A stretch of 6,752 nt of DNA from Cyanobacteriota bacterium (GTDB lineage Bacteria > Cyanobacteriota > Cyanobacteriia > PCC-6307 > Cyanobiaceae). The position numbers were made by a program, and so were the translations under genes. The stretch covers positions 1 through 6,752 of the forward strand of contig CANHSW010000116.1 in the NCBI GenBank assembly GCA_947463165.1. The letters are read 5' to 3'. Shown here in pieces: positions 1 to 6,752 of this stretch; position 1 is the stretch's first letter, and each line of letters starts with the position of its first letter. The notes under the pieces are model-generated. The model worked only from the letters and a program-made list of their open reading frames with translations. It was not told where the DNA came from and did no database searches.

Positions 1-80
1 CTTTCTGGTCGCATCTCCGATTGTGTTCAGCGGTCAAAGCGAAAATTGTTCCCATTAGATTTTGATCGATTTCCTGGGCT

Positions 81-107
81 AAAAGCTTGGTTAGCCCAAC
101 CAATTTT
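81..107. terminator. Candidate bidirectional terminator hairpin
   Basis: A perfect 6-bp stem, TTGGTT (87-92) with AACCAA (98-103), encloses the 5-nt loop AGCCC. It is flanked by AAAA (81-84) on the left and TTTT (104-107) on the right. A transcript from either strand therefore has a short T-run next to the stem: TTTT directly after it on the plus strand, GCTTTT after it on the minus strand. It lies about 58 nt past the stop codon of the minus-strand glycosyltransferase, so ending that transcript is the likely role. The stem is short and modest in GC. A second hairpin, GGGCTAA (76-82) with TTAGCCC (91-97), overlaps it and cannot form at the same time. The rest of 1-160 shows no gene. Both the terminator role and its direction are inference. 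Confidence 0.42.
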
Positions 108-160
108 GGATTTCGATCCCCGGTTTGGGGCGGCTATTTGCTGCCCATCTCGGTGCGCCG

Positions 161-1225
<1,065 letters not shown>

Positions 1226-1583
1226 GGCTCAGGCCTGGGGGCTGGGGTCATGCTGGGGCGAGCCGGTGGTGGGAGAACCTCCCTGCAGGGCCTGGCGCTG
1301 CGGCACCCGCCGCTGCCGGCGTTCATCCAGGAGCCGCTGCGCCGGCTCGACCGCAGGTTTGCGCGGGGCCCTGGTGCAGGGCGTCGTGCGGAATCTCATG
1401 CTGCACCACAGCGAGGCGGAGCGGGGCAGCTGATCCTCATGGGGCTTGCCTGGTTGCCTGGGCGGCCAGGCGGCTGGGGCAGACTTCGGCCACACCCCTC
1501 GCTCTGATCGGGCGTTGCCGCCACCTTCCGCCGCCAGCCCCACCGCCAGCCCCAGCCCCAGCTCCAGCCAATCCCAATCCCCA
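1226..1583. other. Divergent intergenic region between two glycosyltransferase genes
   Basis: These 358 bases separate the divergent starts of the two glycosyltransferases, so promoters for both should lie here. I could not identify a convincing -10/-35 pair on either strand; the region is nearly as GC-rich as the genes. It contains a minus-strand 56-codon open frame (1229-1399) of doubtful reality. The plus-strand glycosyltransferase frame is also open from 1434, so part of this region could be translated if TTG 1446 or TTG 1515 is its true start. The right third is occupied by a Ser/Pro-coding repeat tract (1533-1580). Confidence 0.5.
1533..1580 (+). repeat. Short tandem repeat tract (12-bp units, then 6-bp units)
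   Basis: Three degenerate 12-bp units follow one another: GCCAGCCCCACC (1533-1544), GCCAGCCCCAGC (1545-1556) and CCCAGCTCCAGC (1557-1568). They are followed by two exact copies of CAATCC (1569-1574 and 1575-1580). In the downstream glycosyltransferase frame they would encode a low-complexity Ala/Ser/Pro/Thr/Gln segment, ASPTASPSPSSSQSQS. Both units are multiples of three, so copy-number change would keep frame. The tract sits directly before the first conserved strand of the enzyme. It is either upstream non-coding sequence or a disordered N-terminal leader, depending on the start codon. Confidence 0.7.
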
Positions 1584-2639
1584 TTGGCCCCTCTGGCTCC
1601 GCTGCGCTTTTTGCTGCCCGGCACCAGCGGTCGCTTCCGCTGCGGCGGGCTGCTGGTGGAACTGCAGACCGCCCGGTTGCTCGCCGCCGGGGGGGATCGC
1701 CCCGTGCAGCTGGTCACCTACCGGCAGCGGGAGCCCGAGCACCCCTATCTCGACGACCTGCTGGCCGAGGAAGCGGCCCCTGGCCCTGCCCTCTGGCTGG
1801 TGAGCTGGGGTTTTGATGTGCCCGGCCTGCTGCGGCGGCTGCGGGGCCGGCCCGTGGCTTACCACGCCCACAGCAGCGGCTATGGCTTCCAGCTGCCGCC
1901 GGGGGTGCCGGTGCTGGCGGTGAGTCGCAACACCCTGGGCTACTGGGGCGATCGGGAGCCCCGCAGCCCCCTGTTTCTGGTGCCCAATGCCCTGCAGTCC
2001 AAGTGGCTGGAGCGGGGCGATCGGCTCGCCGCCGCCCGGCGCCCGATCGACGTGCTGGTGCAGCAGCGCAAGAGCAGCCCCTACCTGCTGCGGCAGCTGC
2101 TGCCCGCCCTGCGCCAGCGGGGCTTGCGGGTGGAGCTGCAGAGCGGCTGGGTGGACGACCTGGTGGACCTGTTCAACTCCGCCACCGTGGTGCTCTACGA
2201 CTCGGCCGACTACTGGCGGGGTCGGGGCGTCAGCGAGGGGTTTGGGCTGCCGCCGCTGGAGGCCCTGGCCTGCGGCTGCGTGCTGTTCAGCAGCTTCAAC
2301 CACGCCCTGGCCGACAGCCTCGATCCAGGCCGCCTCGGCCACCAGCTTGGCTGCGGCACCCTGGAGGCCGATCTGGAACGGATAGGGGCTGCTGTGGCCG
2401 AGCCGGCGGCCTGGCGGCCGGATCCGGCGGCCCTGGATGCGCTGCTGGCGGGCTGCGGCGAGCAGGAGCTGCTGCAGCGCTGGCAGCAGGCCCTGGCCGC
2501 CATCGACGCCCACTGGCAGCGGCTGGCCGCTGGGGCCCTGCCCCTGCGCAGCCCCTCGCCCCTGGCCCTGCGCTGCAGCCAGAGCTGGGAGCGCCTGGGG
2601 CGGCTCGGGCACCGCTTGGGGGGGCGCCGTTTTGGGTGA
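1584..2639 (+). CDS. Glycosyltransferase, GT-B fold, GT4/GT1-like
   Basis: From the chosen start this is a 351-residue GT-B enzyme, predicted to move a sugar from a nucleotide-sugar donor to an unidentified acceptor in the cytoplasm. The conserved part begins with LRFLLPGTSGRFRCGGL, within the first 25 residues, an N-terminal Rossmann strand and loop. AYHAHSSGYGF and VLAVSRNTLGYWG follow in the mid region. The donor-binding domain carries EX7E as EGFGLPPLE (residues 218-226 from TTG 1584) and then ALACGCVLFSSFNHALADS. The start is uncertain: the frame is open from 1434 and contains no in-frame ATG before the conserved domain, only TTG codons at 1446, 1515 and 1584. I chose TTG 1584 because it excludes the low-complexity repeat tract and puts the first beta strand close to the N-terminus. 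The longest alternative gives 397 residues. No clear Shine-Dalgarno precedes any of the three. It is divergent from the other glycosyltransferase, followed by a 191-bp gap before pcrA. Substrate is not predictable; a cell-envelope or exopolysaccharide role is inferred. Confidence 0.88.
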   Translation: MAPLAPLRFLLPGTSGRFRCGGLLVELQTARLLAAGGDRPVQLVTYRQREPEHPYLDDLLAEEAAPGPALWLVSWGFDVPGLLRRLRGRPVAYHAHSSGYGFQLPPGVPVLAVSRNTLGYWGDREPRSPLFLVPNALQSKWLERGDRLAAARRPIDVLVQQRKSSPYLLRQLLPALRQRGLRVELQSGWVDDLVDLFNSATVVLYDSADYWRGRGVSEGFGLPPLEALACGCVLFSSFNHALADSLDPGRLGHQLGCGTLEADLERIGAAVAEPAAWRPDPAALDALLAGCGEQELLQRWQQALAAIDAHWQRLAAGALPLRSPSPLALRCSQSWERLGRLGHRLGGRRFG

Positions 2640-2830
2640 CACCGTTTGGGGCCAATCGGTTCGCTGGCTGGCCTGCTGCGGCCGATGGGTTGAACCCCCT
2701 GCCCATAGCTTGTGCCGATCGGCGGTGAAACCCTCCACCAGCTCCGCCAGCTTCCGGGATCTGGCCCAGCTAGAGCAGCGCTTCTGCGGCTGACGGGCAG
2801 CACCCCAGATCGGTCCCTAGGGTTCAGCCC

Positions 2831-5242
2831 ATGAGCTTTCTCGCCGGCCTCAACGATGCCCAGCGCCGGGCTGTAGACCACCACACCGGCCCCCTGCTGG
2901 TGGTGGCTGGTGCCGGCAGCGGCAAAACCCGCGCCCTCACCCATCGCATCGCCCATCTGATCGGCCACCACGGCGTCGATCCGGGCGAGCTGCTGGCGGT
3001 TACCTTCACCAACAAAGCCGCCCGGGAGATGAAGGAGCGGCTGGAGTTGCTGCTGGCCCAGAAACTGGCCCAAAGCCAGTTCGGCCAGCCCTGGAGCACC
3101 CTGCCCGCCCACCAGCAGAAGCAGCTGCGCAGTCGCATCTATCGGGAGGTGATCAAGGATCTATGGATTGGCACCTTTCACGCCCTGTTCGCTAGATTGC
3201 TGCGCTTTGATATCGACAAATATCGCGATCCAGAGGGGCTGAGCTGGACTCGTCAATTTTCTATTTACGATGAAGGCGATACCCAAACCCTGGTGAAGGA
3301 GATCGTCACCCAGGAGCTGGGCCTCGATCCCAAGCGCTTTGAGCCCAAGAAGGTGCGCTGGGCGATCAGCAATGCCAAGAATCAGGGCTGGATGCCAGAG
3401 CAGTTGGAGGCCGATGCCGGCGGCCAGCGCGGTAAGCAAATGGCCGAGACCTACAGGCGCTATCGGCGGGCCCTGGCGGCCAATAATGCCTTGGATTTTG
3501 ATGATCTGCTGCTGTTGCCGGTGCAGTTATTGCGCCAAAATGAGCAGATTCGCAACTATTGGCATCGGCGGTTTCGTCATGTGCTGGTGGATGAATACCA
3601 GGATACAAACCGCACCCAGTACGACCTGATCAAGCTGCTGGTCACCGATGGCCAGGATCCCGACACCTATGACGATTGGCAGGGTCGCTCGGTGTTTGTG
3701 GTGGGCGACGCAGACCAAAGCATCTATAGCTTCCGTGCCGCAGACTTCACGATCCTGATGGGTTTTCAGGAGGACTTCGGTGATGGGGTCACCGATGATT
3801 CCACCCACACGATGGTGAAGCTGGAGGAGAACTATCGCTCCACCGCCACGATCCTGGAGGCCGCCAACGCCCTGATTTCCCATAACAGCGAGCGAATCGA
3901 CAAGGTGCTCAGGCCCACCCGGGGCGAGGGGGAGCCGATCAGCCTCACCCGCTGTGACGACGAGATCGCAGAAGCAGAAGCGGTGGTTCATCGCATGCGC
4001 ATGCTGGAGGCCGCCCATCCGGAGCTGCGCTGGGGTGACATGGCGGTGCTCTATCGCACCAACGCCCAGTCGCGGGCGATGGAGGAATCGCTGGTGCGCT
4101 GGGGTATTCCCTACATCGTGGTGGGGGGGCTGCGCTTCTATGACCGGCGCGAGATTCGCGACATACTGGCTTACTTAAAATTACTGGTGAATCCAGCCGA
4201 TACGGTGAGCCTGTTGCGGGTGCTGAATGTGCCCCGCCGCGGCATCGGCAAGACCACAATCGAGCGGCTCACCGATGCGGCCAGCCAGCTGGGGCTGCCC
4301 CTCTGGGAGGTGGTTTGCGATCCAGAGGCGGTGCGCTCCCTGGGGGGTCGTTCGGCCAAGGGGCTGCTGCAGTTCTGTGAACTGATCAACGACCTGCAGC
4401 GCCGCAGCCAGGAGGCGGCGCCGGCCGAAATGGTGCAGCGGGTGATGGAGCAGACCGGCTACCTGGCCGAGTTGATCGCCGACGCCACCGACGAGGCGGA
4501 AGATCGCCGCCGCAACCTCAACGAGTTGGTCAACGCCGCCCTCCAATACCAGGAGGAGACCGATGAGGGCAGCCTCGAGGAGTTCCTGGCCTCCGCTGCC
4601 CTAGCCAGTGATGCCGACAGCAAGGACGGCCAGCAGGATCGGGTCACCCTGATGACCCTGCACGCCAGCAAGGGGCTGGAATTTCCGGTGGTGTTCCTGG
4701 TGGGTTTGGAGCAGGGCCTATTCCCCAGCTACCGCTCCCTGGACGATCCGTCCGCTCTGGAGGAGGAACGGCGCCTCTGTTACGTGGGCATCACCCGGGC
4801 CAAGGAGCGGCTGTTCCTCTCCCATGCCAGTGAGCGGCGCCTCTGGGGCGGCATGCGCGAGCCGGCCGTGCCCTCGGTGTTCCTCTCGGAGCTGCCTGAG
4901 CAGCTGCTCCAGGGCGATCTACCCCAAAGTGGCGGGGCGGCGATTCGCCGCGAGCAGCGCCTCGATCGCCTCACCCGCGTCGATCGCCAGCAGCAGCAGC
5001 CCCTGGCGGGGGGCAGTGTGCCCGCCAACGCCGTGCGCCGCCGCAGCGCTGGGCCGGCCCCGGGTCGCAGTTGGGCGGTGGGCGATCGGCTGCGCCACGT
5101 CAGCTTTGGGGAGGGGCAGGTGACCCACCTGTTCGGCAGTGGCGAGAAGGTGTCTCTCGCTGTGAAATTCGCCGGGATGGGGCCCAAGATCCTCGATCCC
5201 CGCCTGGCGCCGATCGAACCGCTGGGGGCGGAACCGAGCTGA
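2831..5242 (+). CDS. pcrA: ATP-dependent 3'-5' DNA helicase PcrA/UvrD (superfamily 1A)
   Basis: This 803-residue superfamily 1A helicase is complete. Such enzymes move 3' to 5' on single-stranded DNA and act in nucleotide excision repair, removal of recombination filaments and replication-fork/transcription conflicts. Visible motifs, in order: Q motif LNDAQRRAV (7-15); Walker A AGAGSGKT (26-33); motif Ia TFTNKAAREM (58-67); Ib WIGTFHALF (112-120); II VDEYQDTN (253-260); III VVGDADQSIYSFRAAD (290-305); IV LEENYRST (331-338); IVa region VLYRTNAQSRAMEESL (406-421); V TLHASKGLEFPVVF (609-622); VI LCYVGITRAKERL (649-661). After a Gln/Arg-rich linker (about 700-747), a C-terminal Tudor-like domain runs from WAVGDRLRHVSFGEGQV to DPRLAPIEPL (748-798), the feature that favours PcrA/UvrD over Rep; in relatives it contacts RNA polymerase. 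Compared with textbook PcrA there are extra residues between motifs Ia and Ib (about 75-108) and between II and III. The ATG is preceded by a weak AGGG at 2819-2822. The stop directly abuts the GTG of the nucleotidyltransferase gene. Confidence 0.97.
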   Translation: MSFLAGLNDAQRRAVDHHTGPLLVVAGAGSGKTRALTHRIAHLIGHHGVDPGELLAVTFTNKAAREMKERLELLLAQKLAQSQFGQPWSTLPAHQQKQLRSRIYREVIKDLWIGTFHALFARLLRFDIDKYRDPEGLSWTRQFSIYDEGDTQTLVKEIVTQELGLDPKRFEPKKVRWAISNAKNQGWMPEQLEADAGGQRGKQMAETYRRYRRALAANNALDFDDLLLLPVQLLRQNEQIRNYWHRRFRHVLVDEYQDTNRTQYDLIKLLVTDGQDPDTYDDWQGRSVFVVGDADQSIYSFRAADFTILMGFQEDFGDGVTDDSTHTMVKLEENYRSTATILEAANALISHNSERIDKVLRPTRGEGEPISLTRCDDEIAEAEAVVHRMRMLEAAHPELRWGDMAVLYRTNAQSRAMEESLVRWGIPYIVVGGLRFYDRREIRDILAYLKLLVNPADTVSLLRVLNVPRRGIGKTTIERLTDAASQLGLPLWEVVCDPEAVRSLGGRSAKGLLQFCELINDLQRRSQEAAPAEMVQRVMEQTGYLAELIADATDEAEDRRRNLNELVNAALQYQEETDEGSLEEFLASAALASDADSKDGQQDRVTLMTLHASKGLEFPVVFLVGLEQGLFPSYRSLDDPSALEEERRLCYVGITRAKERLFLSHASERRLWGGMREPAVPSVFLSELPEQLLQGDLPQSGGAAIRREQRLDRLTRVDRQQQQPLAGGSVPANAVRRRSAGPAPGRSWAVGDRLRHVSFGEGQVTHLFGSGEKVSLAVKFAGMGPKILDPRLAPIEPLGAEPS

Positions 5243-6619
5243 GTGGAAATTCCCGGCGTTCCCGCAGCGCTGCTGGCCGCTTTGGTGGCGGCCGCCGGCG
5301 GTCGCCGGCTGGCGCTGGTGGGGGGTGCCGTGCGCGATCTGCTGCTGCACCGGCTCCACGACGACCCCTGGCGGGGTCTTCCCGATTTGGATCTGGTGGT
5401 GGAGGGCCAGGCGGCGGAGCTTGCGGGCCGGCTGGCGGATCACCTGCCGGTCGGAGCGGTGCGCTCAATACAGGAGCACGGCGCCTTTGGCACGGTGGCG
5501 GTGGAGCTGCACTGGCCGGAGTGGGGTACCTGGTTGCTGGATGTGGCTTCTGCCCGCCGCGAGCGCTATCCCCTGCCGGCCGAAAACCCCCTGGTGGGCC
5601 CGGGCTCTCTAGACGACGACCTGGCCCGGCGCGATTTCAGTGTCAATGCCATGGCCCTGGTGCTGGATGGGGAGGGCCGCGGCGCCCAACTGCTCGATCC
5701 CCATGGCGGCCAGCTCGATCTGGCCCAGCGCCAGCTGCGGCTGCTGCACGACCACAGCCTCAGCGACGACCCCACCAGGTTGCTGCGGGCCGCCCGCTAT
5801 CGGGCTCGGCTGGGTTTTGGCCTGGCGGCCCCCAGTCTTCTCCAGGCCAGGGACACCCTGGCTAGCTGGCCCTGGCCCTGGCACCACGGCGACCCCCCCG
5901 GCCAGGCCCCGCCGGCCCTGGCCACCCGGCTGCGCATGGAGCTGGAGCTATTGCTGGAGCGCGAACCCTGGCCGGCGGCCCTGGCGGCCCTGCAGAGCTG
6001 GGGCGCCCTGGCACTGCTGGATCCAAGGCTGCAGGGCGATCCCGATTGGCGTCGCCGGCTTACCTGGGGGCAGCGGCTTGCCAACGCCCTGGCGCCCAGC
6101 GACCTGCCGGCCATCTCGCTGCCGCCCTGCGCCGTGCTGATCGCCGCGGCCAGCCAGCCCCTGGCCCTGGCCGAAAGGCTGCAGTTGCCCCACCGGCAGC
6201 ACAAGTTGTTGGCCCAGTGGCTCGAACTCCACCGCCGGCTGGCAGCCGTGGAGCCCAGTGGCTGGTCGCCCTCTCGCTGGTGTGAGCTGCTGGAGGCGCC
6301 GGGTATTTCCGCCGATGCGGTGGCCCTGGCGCTGGTGGCCGCCCCGCCCGCCGCCCCGCTCTTATTGCCAGACCCCGCTTTGGTGGTAGCCCCTGCTTTC
6401 CCGGTAGAACCTGCTTTCCCGGCCAGGGCAGGGGGCGGGGCGGCCCAATTGCTGCCGCAGCTGCGACGGCCTCTACTGCGCTGGTCGTTGGATTGGCGGC
6501 AGGTGAGAGCCCCGCTTACGGCGGCTGATCTAATTTCGGCGGGGATGCGGCCTGGGCCAGCCCTGGGGGCCAGGTTGCGGCAGGAGCGGGCGCTGCAACT
6601 GGATCGGCGGCGGCTTTAA
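5243..6619 (+). CDS. tRNA nucleotidyltransferase (CCA-, CC- or A-adding), class II
   Basis: This 458-residue class II nucleotidyltransferase builds or repairs the 3' CCA end of tRNA in the cytoplasm, or acts as the related poly(A) polymerase. The catalytic head has LVGGAVRDLLL (25-35) and DLDLVVEG (48-55), where D48 and D50 form the metal-binding pair. Motif B is RRDFSVNAMAL (129-139). Motifs C/D cover GGQLDLAQRQLRLLHD (155-170) and DDPTRLLRAARYRARLGF (175-192). The neck motif is RLRMELELLLE (229-239). The tail ends in MRPGPALGARLRQERALQLD. There is no HD domain and no CBS or DHH domain, so it is the short form. The nucleotide-template motif reads DDPTR rather than the classic EDxxR. Some cyanobacteria split CC and A addition between two enzymes (shown for Synechocystis), so specificity is open. 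GTG is the only plausible start: no in-frame ATG occurs before motif B. It begins one base after the pcrA stop, implying co-transcription and translational coupling. An 18-bp tandem repeat inflates the tail near residues 382-393. The stop codon TAA straddles the edge of a small mobile element. Confidence 0.93.
   Translation: MEIPGVPAALLAALVAAAGGRRLALVGGAVRDLLLHRLHDDPWRGLPDLDLVVEGQAAELAGRLADHLPVGAVRSIQEHGAFGTVAVELHWPEWGTWLLDVASARRERYPLPAENPLVGPGSLDDDLARRDFSVNAMALVLDGEGRGAQLLDPHGGQLDLAQRQLRLLHDHSLSDDPTRLLRAARYRARLGFGLAAPSLLQARDTLASWPWPWHHGDPPGQAPPALATRLRMELELLLEREPWPAALAALQSWGALALLDPRLQGDPDWRRRLTWGQRLANALAPSDLPAISLPPCAVLIAAASQPLALAERLQLPHRQHKLLAQWLELHRRLAAVEPSGWSPSRWCELLEAPGISADAVALALVAAPPAAPLLLPDPALVVAPAFPVEPAFPARAGGGAAQLLPQLRRPLLRWSLDWRQVRAPLTAADLISAGMRPGPALGARLRQERALQLDRRRL
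6386..6421 (+). repeat. 18-bp in-frame tandem duplication in the nucleotidyltransferase gene
   Basis: Two adjacent 18-bp units occupy 6386-6403 and 6404-6421. They differ only at two neighbouring bases, CC against AA, so 16 of 18 positions match. They encode VAPAFP followed by VEPAFP (residues 382-393), in a Pro/Ala-rich part of the C-terminal tail well after all catalytic motifs. The units use GTA, GAA, CCT and GCT codons, which are less G/C-ending than the surrounding gene. This suggests an inserted or slippage-generated segment. The repeat keeps frame, so the protein should remain functional. Confidence 0.85.
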
Positions 6620-6750
6620 GAGTTCGCTGAAAAACCCAGTGACGCCCTGATGAGCGGTATCTGCAGCCGCGAACAGCCCAGCCACCAGCTGCGTTCCGAG
6701 CACACCACATCCAGTAACGCGGGTTGTGCGGCGGGTTTTCAGCAAGCTCC
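6619..6750. mobile_element. 132-bp element with terminal inverted repeats (MITE-like or IS remnant)
   Basis: The left end, 6619-6637, reads AGAGTTCGCTGAAAAACCC. The right end, 6733-6750, read on the minus strand, is GGAGCTTGCTGAAAACCC. They match at 15 of 18 positions with one extra A in the left arm, including the shared core GCTGAAAA. A TA dinucleotide lies immediately outside each end (6617-6618 and 6751-6752), as expected for a TA-target duplication of the IS630/Tc1-mariner or certain IS5-group type. With about 95 bp inside and no recognisable transposase, it would be non-autonomous. The plus strand has stop codons; one minus-strand frame is open through the element, but I do not recognise its product. 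It begins inside the stop codon of the nucleotidyltransferase gene. The window ends at the right TA, so that flank cannot be tested further, and the terminal palindrome might also act in transcript termination or 3'-end stability. Confidence 0.6.
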
Positions 6751-6752
6751 TA

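Noticed and set aside
2687..2697. GGGTT-G-AACCC near-palindrome considered as a terminator of the second glycosyltransferase
   Set aside because: The loop would be one base unless the stem opens, and no T-run follows on either strand.
2003..2728. Plus-strand 241-codon open frame overlapping the second glycosyltransferase
   Set aside because: The product is Ala/Gly/Arg/Pro-rich with no recognisable motif; it is an out-of-frame shadow of the glycosyltransferase.
1437..2738. Long minus-strand open frame of 433 codons opposite the second glycosyltransferase
   Set aside because: Its product is low-complexity Gln/Ala/Gly/Pro sequence with no domain, whereas the plus strand here has a clear GT-B enzyme with EX7E. 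Long antisense open frames are expected in GC-rich DNA.
2210..3112. Minus-strand 300-codon open frame across the glycosyltransferase end and pcrA start
   Set aside because: It is antisense to both recognised genes, crosses the intergenic gap, and has no domain-like sequence.
5071..5865. Plus-strand 264-codon open frame spanning the pcrA/nucleotidyltransferase junction
   Set aside because: The Gly/Arg/Pro-rich product overlaps two well-supported genes in another frame and has no motif of its own.
6530..6745. Minus-strand 71-codon open frame running through the inverted-repeat element into the nucleotidyltransferase
   Set aside because: I do not recognise it as a transposase fragment; half of it is antisense to the enzyme's C-terminus, so being open is probably chance.

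Overview
The window is very GC-rich and codes densely, with strongly G/C-ending codons. It looks like chromosomal DNA from a picocyanobacterium of the Synechococcus/Cyanobium type. That assignment is an inference from the protein style: the PcrA helicase has extra segments of the kind I associate with cyanobacterial homologues, the glycosyltransferases resemble cyanobacterial ones, and several starts are non-ATG with poor Shine-Dalgarno signals. There is no rRNA, tRNA, CRISPR array or phage gene. By eye I found no complete GCGATCGC (HIP1) octamer.

Layout: (1) Positions 1-160 are an AT-richer non-coding stretch with overlapping hairpins, probably a terminator. (2) 161-1225, minus strand: a GT4/GT-B glycosyltransferase. 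(3) 1226-1583: a divergent intergenic region that ends in a short-period repeat tract. (4) 1584-2639, plus strand: a second GT-B glycosyltransferase whose start is uncertain. (5) 2640-2830: a short gap with no convincing gene. (6) 2831-5242, plus: a complete PcrA/UvrD superfamily 1 helicase, including its C-terminal Tudor-like domain. (7) 5243-6619, plus: a class II tRNA nucleotidyltransferase of the CCA-adding / CC- or A-adding / poly(A) polymerase family. Its GTG start directly follows the helicase stop codon. (8) 6619-6750: a 132-bp element with imperfect terminal inverted repeats and a TA dinucleotide on each side, lying on the stop codon of the nucleotidyltransferase gene. It looks like a MITE or a decayed insertion sequence.

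How the genes work together: the two glycosyltransferases probably serve cell-surface or exopolysaccharide synthesis, but neither sugar donor nor acceptor can be read from the sequence. pcrA and the nucleotidyltransferase gene are almost certainly co-transcribed and probably translationally coupled, although their roles (DNA repair/replication and tRNA 3'-end maturation) are not directly linked. I see no clearly new multi-gene system. The items most worth a second look are the small TA-flanked element at the right edge, the 18-bp in-frame tandem repeat in the nucleotidyltransferase, and the question of which nucleotides that enzyme adds.
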